From Oleispira sp. (GTDB taxonomy: Bacteria; Pseudomonadota; Gammaproteobacteria; Pseudomonadales; Oceanobacteraceae), in assembly GCA_016765295.1 (NCBI GenBank), contig JAESQF010000080.1, positions 1-33,922 of the forward strand: 33,922 bases of DNA, written 5' to 3'. Position numbers and translations under genes: made by a program. Positions 1 through 7,808 of the stretch are shown piece by piece (position 1 is the first letter of the stretch; every line of letters starts with the position of its first letter). The notes beneath the pieces are model-generated. The model was not told the origin of the DNA. It made no database searches and was given only the letters and a program-made list of their open reading frames with translations.

Positions 1-1027
1 ACAGGCTCACGGCAAGGGCAATAATTACTAGCCAGTCTTTCTCTAACCAGCCATTTTGAACGCAGAGGGCCGCAACGATTAAACCGAACTCGCTGTAGTT
101 GGTGAGTATCATACTGCCGAGGAACATATTTCGTCCTGCAACCTTGAGTGCGGCTAAAATATGGAAGAGTAAAATGCCCTTAATGATCAGAATAAAACTG
201 ATGATGGCGAGCGCAGGAATCATCTCGATGGTCGGCAGCGCGGTAAAACCAATGGATAAAAAGAAGCCGATCAAGAAAAGATCTTTAAAGCTTAATAAAG
301 ATTTTGCCAGCTCGACTGACTTAGTATGTTGGCTCAATAATAAACCAATAACCAAAGCGCCGAGATCACCTTTCATATTGACCAGTTCGAATAATTCATA
401 ACCCCCCAAGGCTAAAAATATACCGATTAAGGGGAGTAATTCACCGTGGCCACTTTTATTCAATAGGCGGCCGAGTAATGGTCTTGCAGGCCACAGTAAT
501 AATAAAGCGAAAGCATATAGCGACGGCATTTTTCCAGTGGCGACTACAAGGAAGCCGACGGCAACGATATCTTGCATCACCAGAATACCTACCGCGAGCT
601 TACCGTGGCGGGCTTTCATTTCATTTTTTTCTTCTAATAATTTAACGATACAGACGGTACTGCTAAAGCTTAAGGCAAAACTGATCAATGCTAAAGCCGG
701 CCACTCCAGATCGACAAAATAGTTGAGCCCAAGTAAGGCAACACCTTTTAATAACAGAGTGCCAACAATGACCCAGCTGATCATATGTAGGCTAGCGCCC
801 GCCCAAACTGAGGTTTTTAATAGCGTTTGAAAGTTTACTTTTAGGCCAATAGTGAAAAGCATTAGGGTAATGCCGATGCTGGCGAGTGTATCTAAGTTTT
901 CATGAGGGGTAACCCCGTAAGCATGAAGGCCAAAGCCTGCTGCTAGATAGCCGATAAGAGGGGGCAGGTTAATTTGCTTAGCAAGATAGCCGCAAATAAA
1001 GGCAATAAGAATCCAGAGGAAATCCAT
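1..1027 (-). CDS. CPA2-family cation:proton antiporter, Kef-type (partial, C-terminus beyond window)
   Basis: An open frame runs on the minus strand from an ATG at 1027 to the left edge with no stop, giving 342 visible residues. They are almost entirely hydrophobic transmembrane segments. The protein begins MDFLWILIAFICGYLAKQ and continues with a glycine-rich LPPLIGYLAAGFGL segment and ASIGITLMLFTIGLKV. These are hallmarks of the Na+/H+ exchanger domain of CPA2 (Kef/YbaL-like) inner-membrane antiporters, which exchange monovalent cations for protons. A cytoplasmic TrkA-N/RCK domain is common in the family, but its presence cannot be judged because the C-terminal part is cut off. It is transcribed divergently from the aminotransferase to the right. 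The family call is firm; the ion is unknown. Confidence 0.88.
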   Translation of the reverse strand, partial: MDFLWILIAFICGYLAKQINLPPLIGYLAAGFGLHAYGVTPHENLDTLASIGITLMLFTIGLKVNFQTLLKTSVWAGASLHMISWVIVGTLLLKGVALLGLNYFVDLEWPALALISFALSFSSTVCIVKLLEEKNEMKARHGKLAVGILVMQDIVAVGFLVVATGKMPSLYAFALLLLWPARPLLGRLLNKSGHGELLPLIGIFLALGGYELFELVNMKGDLGALVIGLLLSQHTKSVELAKSLLSFKDLFLIGFFLSIGFTALPTIEMIPALAIISFILIIKGILLFHILAALKVAGRNMFLGSMILTNYSEFGLIVAALCVQNGWLEKDWLVIIALAVSL

Positions 1028-1138
1028 GAAATATACTCAAAATGAAACTAGTCGCAGTGTAGCACATCCGGTATTAGTAATAGGCTTGGCTGGTTAGTTC
1101 TGTATCTATATGTAGCTTTTATTAAAGGAGGTGACATC

Positions 1139-1192
1139 TTGGATGCAAAGGCCTGTTTAGCCCTGTATTATGCGCACAATTATACAGAATGA
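1139..1192 (+). CDS. Possible 17-codon leader peptide coupled to the aminotransferase
   Basis: A nearly perfect Shine-Dalgarno sequence, AAAGGAGGTGA at 1124-1134, lies far (about 55 nt) from the aminotransferase ATG. It is ideally spaced (7 nt from AGGAGG) for a TTG at 1139. That TTG opens a short frame, MDAKACLALYYAHNYTE, whose TGA overlaps the aminotransferase start codon as ATGA. This geometry suggests translational coupling or a leader peptide. An alternative is the ATG at 1143, which gives only five codons before TAG. No homology is recognised, and the SD match could be fortuitous. Confidence 0.35.
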   Translation: MDAKACLALYYAHNYTE

Positions 1193-2529
1193 AGATAGAT
1201 AGCATGACCAACCCAGCCAAGCCTATTACCAATACCTTATTGCAACAAGCTCATACCAATATGCCGATGGGTGTCGCCGATAGCTATCGTTATTGGGGTG
1301 AAGACAATACGGTGTTCGTTAAAAGCAGCGAAGGTTGCACTATTACCGATGCCGATGATCAGAAATTTGTCGATTTTCGCTTAGCCTATGGCCCTATTAT
1401 CTTGGGTTATCGTGATACGCGTATCGATAAAGAAGTGATTAAAGCGATCACTGAGCGTGGCACAATTTCAGGCTTTTCAACGGATTTAGATTCTGAAGTG
1501 GTTGAGCTGGTTAAGCAGATGTGTCCAAACATCGAGAAAATGCGCTTTGCTAACTCAGGTACCGAAGCTGTGATTGGAGCGGTACGTACTGCTCGTGGTT
1601 TTACCGGGCGTAATAAAATCGTAGTGGTTGAAGGTGGCTTCCACGGTCTGTATGACGAAATGATGTGGAAATCGGATGTGGATAACTGGGATGCAGCTTC
1701 AGGCCAAGCACCAGAAATCACCTCTTTTGGCACCGGCATTCCAGAAGCCAGCCGTGAGCATTTAGAAACAGTACCGCTAAATAGCTTTGAAGCTATCGAT
1801 GCAGTCTTTGCTCGGGTAGGTGATGACATTGCAGCCATCGTGATAGAGCCTATTCTAGGTAATTGTGGCAGTATCGCCTCAACTCAAGAATACATGCAGA
1901 AGCTGCGTGACATGTGTGATGCCAATGGCACGTTATTGATTATGGATGAAGTGAAAACAGGCTTTCGTGTTGCCAAAGGTGGCGCGCAAGAGCTTTATGG
2001 CATTTATGCAGATTTAACTACCTACGCAAAAGCCATGGGTAATGGTTATCCGGTAGCCGCCTTTGGTGGGCGTGCAGATGTAATGGATATCATCAGTTTC
2101 AATAAGAAAGGTGTAACTCATGGCGGAACCTATACTGCCAATATGATCGCCCTTAGCGCAGCCAAAGCGACGTTAACGGTTCTTAATGAAACAGATGCAT
2201 ACGCCACCATTAATAAAGTCGGTGCTGAAATTCAACAAGTACTGAGTCGTGTATTTACTAAGCATGGTATCGAACACAGATTCGCGGGTCCAAATTCCAT
2301 GTTTGGTATTCATTTTGGTGATCTGGTACCGACTAACTACCGTGACTGGAAGCAAACCGATAGCGAGCTGTATACCGAATTTGCCATGAACCTAATTAAG
2401 CACGGCATTATGTTAGAACCGGATTCGCGTGAACCTTGGTTTATTTGTGAGTCTCATCAGAATGTTGATTTGGTTTGGTTGGAAGAGATTGCTGATCGTT
2501 CGATGGCGGAAGCAATTGCAGCTAAGTAA
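1189..2529 (+). CDS. Class III PLP-dependent aminotransferase, HemL-like paralogue
   Basis: This 446-residue fold-type I aminotransferase resembles glutamate-1-semialdehyde aminomutase, but the bona fide hemL is elsewhere in the window (22469-23770). Visible motifs are the SGTEA cofactor-phosphate loop, GFHGLYDE in place of HemL's [18 protein letters not shown] with the PLP-nitrogen aspartate, and TTYAKAMGNG with the Schiff-base lysine at about residue 281. It is probably a cytosolic aminotransferase or aminomutase acting on an amino- or keto-acid; the substrate cannot be read from sequence. The start is taken at 1189, although Met6 (1204) is also possible; neither has a good adjacent SD. The frame is open upstream to 1135 without ATG, GTG or TTG. 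See the separate leader ORF. Confidence 0.85.
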   Translation: MKIDSMTNPAKPITNTLLQQAHTNMPMGVADSYRYWGEDNTVFVKSSEGCTITDADDQKFVDFRLAYGPIILGYRDTRIDKEVIKAITERGTISGFSTDLDSEVVELVKQMCPNIEKMRFANSGTEAVIGAVRTARGFTGRNKIVVVEGGFHGLYDEMMWKSDVDNWDAASGQAPEITSFGTGIPEASREHLETVPLNSFEAIDAVFARVGDDIAAIVIEPILGNCGSIASTQEYMQKLRDMCDANGTLLIMDEVKTGFRVAKGGAQELYGIYADLTTYAKAMGNGYPVAAFGGRADVMDIISFNKKGVTHGGTYTANMIALSAAKATLTVLNETDAYATINKVGAEIQQVLSRVFTKHGIEHRFAGPNSMFGIHFGDLVPTNYRDWKQTDSELYTEFAMNLIKHGIMLEPDSREPWFICESHQNVDLVWLEEIADRSMAEAIAAK

Positions 2530-2551
2530 CTTCTGCATTGGCGCGAGTGAT

Positions 2552-2585
2552 TCAGAATAGAGGTTAGATCTAATCCCTATTCTGA
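2552..2585. terminator. Long hairpin between convergent genes
   Basis: TCAGAATAG at 2552-2560 pairs perfectly with CTATTCTGA at 2577-2585. The interior (TTAGA/TCTAA plus a G-C and a wobble pair) extends the stem to about 17 bp with one mismatch. It sits between two convergent genes, so it may act in both directions. There is no T-tract on either side, so intrinsic termination is uncertain. Confidence 0.45.
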
Positions 2586-2613
2586 GGCTAAGCGTTTCAG
2601 GAGGGCAGAGTCG

Positions 2614-3399
2614 CTACTTCTGCTGATCAATCAGTTGTTGATTCATTGCCACAATGCGTCGTGCCAGATTATCAATAAGATTTACAGCCGCTTTTGGCTG
2701 AGCTTCAATTAAGTGAACGAAATCAGCTTGTGGTACTGCCATAATGGTACAGGGCGTTCTTGCTTGTACCGTCGCTGAACGTTTTTCTCCAGTGAACACA
2801 GCCATCGCGCCGAATACTTCATCAGCACCAATTTCACCGACTTTAACACCATCGGCAAATACATCTGCTTCACCACTGATGATGGTATAAACGTGTTCCG
2901 CTTCATCACCTTCTTTAATAATCACTTCACCAGGTTGGCAATTCTGAAAACCTGCGGCAGGGCGAGTCTGTTCTTGAGTAAGCTGGGCCACATGATTCAT
3001 CATCATGGCGTTTTGGCATAGCAGGTAGTGACTCCAATAATGCTGACGGCGTTTGTCACTATAGATATGACGTAAAAAATCATCTCGATCGATTAATTTA
3101 ACTTCGACAAATTCATCCGCGCGCAATACTGGGAACGGTAGGTCAAATGCTTGAGCAAAGCCGATTAGATCACCTTCGTCAAAGCTGACAATGTTTTCCC
3201 CGTTGTGACTTAAATGCAGCATGCCATCGGTGATTAAGAAAATTTTATCTTTATCGAAATGCTGGTAGATATCGTCGATACCCTCTAGGGATAGCGGTTC
3301 CTGATCCATTGGAAAACCTTCCAGCAGACCCTTGGTCAGCTGTTGCATGCGTGCGCTTAATATTTCTATAGCATCATGCGGTTTACCGGGTAGGTACAT
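2614..3399 (-). CDS. Cyclic nucleotide-binding (CNB/cNMP) domain protein without output domain
   Basis: This soluble protein has 261 residues from the start chosen here. The C-terminal part (about residues 148-250) is a clear CNB beta-roll: PGEVIIKEGDEAEHVYTIISG, a variable strand region, then FGAMAVFTGEKRSATV. A weaker copy of the fold seems to precede it (about residues 35-110, with a DGMLHLS / FDEGDLIGF pattern). No helix-turn-helix, kinase or GGDEF/EAL domain is attached. In the phosphate-binding cassette the usual GE is GA, although the following R-S-A-T is kept, so cyclic nucleotide binding is doubtful. An upstream ATG at 3420 lacks an SD, whereas GGAG lies 6 nt before the ATG at 3399. 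It follows the pentapeptide gene in the same direction and may be co-transcribed with it. Confidence 0.82.
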   Translation of the reverse strand: MYLPGKPHDAIEILSARMQQLTKGLLEGFPMDQEPLSLEGIDDIYQHFDKDKIFLITDGMLHLSHNGENIVSFDEGDLIGFAQAFDLPFPVLRADEFVEVKLIDRDDFLRHIYSDKRRQHYWSHYLLCQNAMMMNHVAQLTQEQTRPAAGFQNCQPGEVIIKEGDEAEHVYTIISGEADVFADGVKVGEIGADEVFGAMAVFTGEKRSATVQARTPCTIMAVPQADFVHLIEAQPKAAVNLIDNLARRIVAMNQQLIDQQK

Positions 3400-3477
3400 A
3401 TGGATCTCCAACTGATTCAATTATTCGAGTGATAGCTAAAAGATACCCATAAACACACGTGCTTAAAAGCTATAAAT

Positions 3478-3828
3478 TTAACTTTTACTGTAAATATGAC
3501 GCAATCGGGTTCCCATACCGACAGATAATTGAATTTCATCGGGTTTTAGCTCGATCGGAAAGTAGCAGCCACTGATTTTCGCATCGGCTAATGATGCACC
3601 ATTTAGATTACAGCCCCTAAAATCGATACCGCGTAAATCAGAACCACGAAAGTAAGTGTCTTCCAAGTTCATACCGGAAATTTGCAAATTACGCAGGTCT
3701 AGCCCTCTAAGGTCACAACCGGATAAATCACAACTTTTACCCTTCTCTATGGCCTGATTGAAGCCAGTAACATCATCATTTCTGAGCAATTGGTAAAGAG
3801 GGTCGTCACTGATTATAGGGCCATTCAT
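3478..3828 (-). CDS. Pentapeptide-repeat protein
   Basis: The 116-residue protein has a short helical N-terminus followed, from about residue 33 to 93, by consecutive A(D/N)LXX-type pentapeptides. Examples are CDLSG CDLRG LDLRN LQISG MNLED TYFRG SDLRG IDFRG CNLNG ASLAD AKISG. They predict a right-handed quadrilateral beta-helix of about three coils. AAGG lies 9 nt upstream of the ATG. The family is defined by fold, and some members mimic DNA to protect gyrase. This one is short and gives no functional clue, although it sits divergently next to a DNA repair polymerase and upstream of a CNB-domain gene. Confidence 0.85.
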   Translation of the reverse strand: MNGPIISDDPLYQLLRNDDVTGFNQAIEKGKSCDLSGCDLRGLDLRNLQISGMNLEDTYFRGSDLRGIDFRGCNLNGASLADAKISGCYFPIELKPDEIQLSVGMGTRLRHIYSKS

Positions 3829-3898
3829 TGCTATATCCTTCAGGCTTGGTACATTGCGAACGTATTTTCACTTTAGTATAGACCTTAAACAGAATCCA

Positions 3899-6436
3899 AT
3901 GATGAGCACACTGAGCCAGTATGGCTTTTTATTAACCAGCCGCTGGTATGAAGGAGAGCAGAGCACCGAGCTCGAGTTTTGGTTTGCTAGCCAGTCTGGC
4001 CCGCTCTGTGTGCGCATCGAGCAGCCATCGGTCTGCTTTATCCCTATTAAAGAACAAGATAAAGCTGAGAAGCTGGCACGAGCAGAAGGCCTAGAGCTGA
4101 CTTTTCGAACGGTAGAGCTAGAGTCTTTTAGCCTTCAGCCCCTTATTGCCTGCTATTTACGCCAACAAGATATTTACCGCTTTAACTACTTATTAAGTGA
4201 TTGGGACATTCAGGTATGGGAATACGACCTGAGGCCTACAGACCGCTATTTGATGGAGCGTTTTATTCGTGGCGGCGCAGAGATTCAGGCTGAATGGCAA
4301 CAGCAAGAGGGTTTCTTATTGTGCCAGCAAGGCCGTATGAAGCCGAGCATTGCAGCCATTGAGGATGCCGACTTAAGCATCCTATCGGTTGATATTGAAA
4401 CTTCTTTTCCCAAAAAAGACCTGCCCGACCGTTTATTCTCTATCGCCCTTGATGGCGAAGTATTTATTAAAGATGAAATGGGTACGCGGAAAAAACAGCG
4501 AGTCAGCCAAATTTGGATGATTGGAGATGACAATTGCCCTGAGGCTAAACATTGCCAATACATTGAAACAGAACAGCAACTTCTCGAAATTTTCTTTAGT
4601 GAAATTCAGCGCCTTGATCCGGATATTATTATCGGCTGGAACTTTATTCAGTTTGATATGGATTTCATTCAGCGTAAATGTGATGAGTTAGAGCTTCCTT
4701 TTATTTTAGGTCGCGACCAGCAAGAAGTCAGTTGGCGTCATGATCAAAATAAAGTCAGCCGTAGTTACGTGCATGTACCTGGCCGTTGCATTATTGATGG
4801 CATAGAAATGCTACGCCAAGCTCAGTATCAGTTTGAAAGTTTTTCCTTAGATAATGTTGCGGAAGAATTATTAGGGCGTAAAAAATTACTATCAGGGTCG
4901 TTTCAGCATAAAGAATACAATCATGAAATTGAATACTTGTTCGATCATGATAAGCCCGCCTTAGCCGCCTACAACCTGGAAGACTGCGTCTTAGTATGGG
5001 ATATATTTCAACAGACTGAATTGATGGATTTTGCTATTCAGCGCTCCAGCTTAACCGGATTATTACTCGATCGTATGGGCGGCTCAGTAGCCAGTTTTGA
5101 AAATCTGTATTTACCGCTATTACATCGCTCAGGTTATGTTGCACCTAACTATGGCGAAGGTTTCTCCGATATAAAAAGCCCCGGTGGATTTGTGATGGAT
5201 TCGCGCCCTGGCTTATACGACAGTATTTTAGTATTAGATTTCAAAAGCCTGTATCCATCGATTATGCGCACGTTCAAAATTGACCCAATGGGATTGATTG
5301 AGGGGTTAAAAGCCGAAGAATTAAAGGCTGAAGGGTTAAAAGATGAAGAGCTAAAATCCAAAGAAATTGAAAATACAAAGCCGACTATAAAAGGGTTTAA
5401 TGGCGGCTATTTTGATCGCGAAAAACACTGCCTGCCCGATTTAATTACCATGCTAGGAGAGCAGCGCGATCAAGCAAAAAAAGAAAATAATCATCATCTA
5501 GCTCAGGCGATAAAAATTATTATGAGTTCCTTTTATGGGGTACTCGGCAGTGATGGTTGTCGCTTCTTTGATATGCGCTTATCCAGTTCTATTACTCAAC
5601 GCAGCCATGAGATTATTCAGCGTTCAGCGCAATGGATTAAAACTCAGGGCTACGATGTTATTTATGGCGATACCGACTCTGTATTCGTTTGGTTAAAAGA
5701 AAAGAAAAATCAGCAGCAAGCGGATGCAATTGGCCAAAAACTAAGTACCGATCTAAACCGCTGGTGGACAAATACCATTGAGCAAGAGCATCAGCTTGAT
5801 AGTAAACTTGAAATTGAATATGAAACTCATTATCAGCGCTTTTTTATGCCCTCGATTCGGGGTGCGGAAACCGGTAGTAAAAAACGCTACGCCGGAACAG
5901 TGCATACCCTATCGAGTAGTGGTGAAGAGCATGTAGAAACGATTTTTAAAGGTTTGGAAGCAGTACGCAGTGACTGGACGCCTTTTGCTCGTCAGTTTCA
6001 GCAGCAGTTATTTAAACGTATTTTTTCCGAGCAAGTTTTTCAGCAATGGATGAAAGACGAAGTTGCTGATTTGATGTTAGGAAAAAAAGATCAGCAGCTT
6101 ATTTATCGTAAACGCTTACGCCGGCCGCTCAGTGAATACCAACGCAATATTCCACCTCATGCCAAAGCCGCCGCAGTATTAGAATTGTGGCGTCAGCAGC
6201 AAGGTCTGCCAGCACTTTATCAAGACAGAGGCGGTTGGATTCAATACCTAATGACCACCAATGGTCCACAGCCGTTAGAAGTCTATCAAAGCTCCCAAGG
6301 AGGTTTGCAAGGAGGCTTGCAGATCGATTATCAGCATTACTTCGAAAAACAAATCGCGCCGGTATGTGATGGCTTATTAGCGCTCTACGATACTAGCTTT
6401 GCGGAAATTTGTGGGCAACAGATGAGTTTGTTTTAG
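3899..6436 (+). CDS. polB: DNA polymerase II (family B)
   Basis: This family B polymerase closely follows E. coli Pol II along its full length, which acts in replication restart and translesion or repair synthesis. Exonuclease motifs are SVDIET (Asp165, Glu167), GWNFIQFDMD and YNLEDC. Polymerase motifs are DFKSLYPSIM (Asp447), KIIMSSFYGVLG and YGDTDS (Asp591, Asp593), then KKRYAG and a QMSLF clamp-binding-like C-terminus. At 845 residues it is about 60 longer than E. coli PolB. Much of the excess is a tandem repeat between motif A and the fingers. The frame extends upstream to a TTG at 3854, but the sequence aligning with E. coli begins at ATG 3899 or 3902. It is divergent from the pentapeptide gene. 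A LexA box was not evident upstream. Confidence 0.96.
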   Translation: MMSTLSQYGFLLTSRWYEGEQSTELEFWFASQSGPLCVRIEQPSVCFIPIKEQDKAEKLARAEGLELTFRTVELESFSLQPLIACYLRQQDIYRFNYLLSDWDIQVWEYDLRPTDRYLMERFIRGGAEIQAEWQQQEGFLLCQQGRMKPSIAAIEDADLSILSVDIETSFPKKDLPDRLFSIALDGEVFIKDEMGTRKKQRVSQIWMIGDDNCPEAKHCQYIETEQQLLEIFFSEIQRLDPDIIIGWNFIQFDMDFIQRKCDELELPFILGRDQQEVSWRHDQNKVSRSYVHVPGRCIIDGIEMLRQAQYQFESFSLDNVAEELLGRKKLLSGSFQHKEYNHEIEYLFDHDKPALAAYNLEDCVLVWDIFQQTELMDFAIQRSSLTGLLLDRMGGSVASFENLYLPLLHRSGYVAPNYGEGFSDIKSPGGFVMDSRPGLYDSILVLDFKSLYPSIMRTFKIDPMGLIEGLKAEELKAEGLKDEELKSKEIENTKPTIKGFNGGYFDREKHCLPDLITMLGEQRDQAKKENNHHLAQAIKIIMSSFYGVLGSDGCRFFDMRLSSSITQRSHEIIQRSAQWIKTQGYDVIYGDTDSVFVWLKEKKNQQQADAIGQKLSTDLNRWWTNTIEQEHQLDSKLEIEYETHYQRFFMPSIRGAETGSKKRYAGTVHTLSSSGEEHVETIFKGLEAVRSDWTPFARQFQQQLFKRIFSEQVFQQWMKDEVADLMLGKKDQQLIYRKRLRRPLSEYQRNIPPHAKAAAVLELWRQQQGLPALYQDRGGWIQYLMTTNGPQPLEVYQSSQGGLQGGLQIDYQHYFEKQIAPVCDGLLALYDTSFAEICGQQMSLF
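5306..5365 (+). repeat. Four 15-bp tandem repeats inside polB
   Basis: Four successive 15-nt units encode LKAEE, LKAEG, LKDEE and LKSKE (residues 470-489). The units share a TTAAAA(G)NNNGAAGAA-like pattern with diverged third positions. They lie in the palm-to-fingers connection, where E. coli Pol II has a short unrelated loop. The reading frame is preserved. Synonymous divergence between units argues the expansion is not very recent. Confidence 0.85.
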
Positions 6437-6478
6437 GTCTCTGTTCTTACATTTTCGGACAATAAAACATGATCTAGC

Positions 6479-6530
6479 GCAGGGTATGACGGCAGGCTTA
6501 TAAGTAAGCTATAGCCCTGCTTCTTTCTAT
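6479..6530 (+). terminator. Probable polB terminator
   Basis: GCAGGG at 6479-6484 pairs with CCCTGC at 6515-6520, with an inner GCTTA/TAAGC hairpin between them. The stem is followed by the pyrimidine tract TTCTTTCT. It lies about 45 nt after the polB stop codon. The branched stem and mixed T-tract make it a moderate-strength call. Confidence 0.5.
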
Positions 6531-6563
6531 TAATTTAGGGTTATATTAATTCAGGACTTTATT

Positions 6564-6641
6564 ATGCCGAAATTTTTTATCATCTCGCTATTTATCATGA
6601 TGCTCTCAATTCCAGTTTACACGTTCTTTTATGCGGGCTAG
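6564..6641 (+). CDS. Possible 25-residue single-span membrane peptide
   Basis: A short ORF begins at ATG 6564, seven nt after an AGGA Shine-Dalgarno-like sequence. It encodes 25 residues starting MPKFFIISLFIMMLSIPVY and ending at a TAG. Nearly the whole peptide is one hydrophobic segment with a single lysine near the N-terminus, typical of small bacterial membrane proteins. It stands alone in the 256-bp gap between polB and the imelysin gene. A hairpin (6636-6659) overlaps its stop codon. No homologue is recognised; it could be a chance ORF. Confidence 0.4.
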   Translation: MPKFFIISLFIMMLSIPVYTFFYAG

Positions 6642-6659
6642 CTTTAATACAGGCTAGCC
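6636..6659. terminator. Hairpin at the end of the small ORF and of the imelysin operon
   Basis: GGCTAGC at 6636-6642 pairs with GCTAGCC at 6653-6659 around a 10-nt loop. It could end the short plus-strand transcript, and on the minus strand the iron-cluster transcript ending at 6693. No T-run follows on either strand, so the role is unproven. Confidence 0.35.
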
Positions 6660-6692
6660 ACATTCAAGAAGGCCGGCATGAAAGAAAGTGCA

Positions 6693-7808
6693 TTAATCAC
6701 CGTCACTGAAATTCAAGCCTAAATTAATATCGAGTGCTTCAGGTATTTCACGTTTAAAATTCCCATCCAAAATCGCCGCTGCAGCCTGGGTATCAATTGT
6801 ATTTTTTTCTTCTAAAGCGGTACGAAGTGTTTGAATATTGGCTTTAATATCAAGAACCGTTTGTTCAAAGCGGTTATTGGCCATGATGGCATCAAAGCTG
6901 ATTGAGGTAGATTCAGTACCGGCTAATAACTCTTCGGTAGTTTTTAGCGAGCTATCAAGAGCGAGCCAAATAGAGTCGGACAGCTGGGCAGCATTTGTTG
7001 TTACATTGCGCTTGCCTAAATAATCATAAAACTCTTGCATTGAGATTGTTATTTTCTTTACAGCAGATTCTCCCGCCTCATCGTCAAGAGCGTCTTCTAA
7101 TTGATTATTAACGATAAGGTCACGATAGCTCTTTCCTGTTTCACGATAGTTAGTAGTCCAGCCTTGATGGACATCTTCTGCGCGAGATAATAGTTTAGTG
7201 CCGAAATCTGCTAGCAGCTGGCATTTACGTGAGCTATTCAAAAATTCAGTGGTGATATCCGATGCGACTTGTGATTCGTTTTCTGCATCTTCAAAAAGAG
7301 TAATCTCTAGCGCTAATAGCCCTTGGCTATTGGCGCCTAAGGTAGATAATTCTGCATTGTAAGCGGCATCACTACTCGCTGCGATTAATGCATCAATTTT
7401 TCCGCGAATAGTATCGTGGGCATCATTGCCACGCTGACGATAATTATCAATGAATATATAGGTTGGTAAAACTTCACTATTAATCATCGGGCCAAAGCGA
7501 TAAGGCAATAGCTCATACCAAGCAAGGTTGGTATTAATCCATTGCTGTTGTAGCTTGGCTAAGTTTACTTCGGTCGTATTGCCTGCTGCACAAAAACTTT
7601 GGCTTTCACTAACTAAGTCTTCAACCTGCTGTTGAAATTGAGTAGCGGCAGGAATAATCGTATTATCGATAACCTCAGTAGCCGCAATATTAAGTTCAGT
7701 CTCCCCTGTGCTTGTCGATGAGCTCGTACCGCCGCAAGCTGACAGTAATAAAGCAGGGCTTAATAAAACCGAGATTAGTAATACTGATGTTGGTAGAAAT
7801 TTTGTCAT
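6693..7808 (-). CDS. Imelysin-like (M75 family) lipoprotein, degenerate motif
   Basis: The protein has 371 residues. A lipoprotein signal peptide ends in LLLSAC (lipid-modified Cys25), then a Ser/Thr/Gly-rich linker leads into an all-helical imelysin-like domain. A PYRFGP motif near residue 102 matches the family pattern. Where canonical imelysins have GxHxxE, this one reads GLLALE (residues 163-168), so Glu is kept but His is Leu. Imelysins are iron-regulated outer-membrane or periplasmic proteins related to EfeO; proteolysis is doubtful and a metal-related role is more likely. Its ATG directly follows the stop codon of the DUF1513 gene, implying one operon with translational coupling. It is the last gene of the minus-strand cluster. 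Confidence 0.83.
   Translation of the reverse strand: MTKFLPTSVLLISVLLSPALLLSACGGTSSSTSTGETELNIAATEVIDNTIIPAATQFQQQVEDLVSESQSFCAAGNTTEVNLAKLQQQWINTNLAWYELLPYRFGPMINSEVLPTYIFIDNYRQRGNDAHDTIRGKIDALIAASSDAAYNAELSTLGANSQGLLALEITLFEDAENESQVASDITTEFLNSSRKCQLLADFGTKLLSRAEDVHQGWTTNYRETGKSYRDLIVNNQLEDALDDEAGESAVKKITISMQEFYDYLGKRNVTTNAAQLSDSIWLALDSSLKTTEELLAGTESTSISFDAIMANNRFEQTVLDIKANIQTLRTALEEKNTIDTQAAAAILDGNFKREIPEALDINLGLNFSDGD

Noticed and set aside
99-722. Plus-strand ORFs of 100 and 61 residues
   Set aside because: They are antisense to the continuous membrane-antiporter frame on the minus strand, with no family match or good SD.
1407-1838. Minus-strand ORF of 143 residues within the aminotransferase
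   Set aside because: It lies wholly antisense to a well-supported enzyme, and its composition is that of a shadow frame.
3854-3898. TTG upstream start for polB
   Set aside because: It adds 15 residues not seen in E. coli Pol II, and the ATGs at 3899/3902 match where homology begins; the spacing to the divergent gene would also be only 25 bp.
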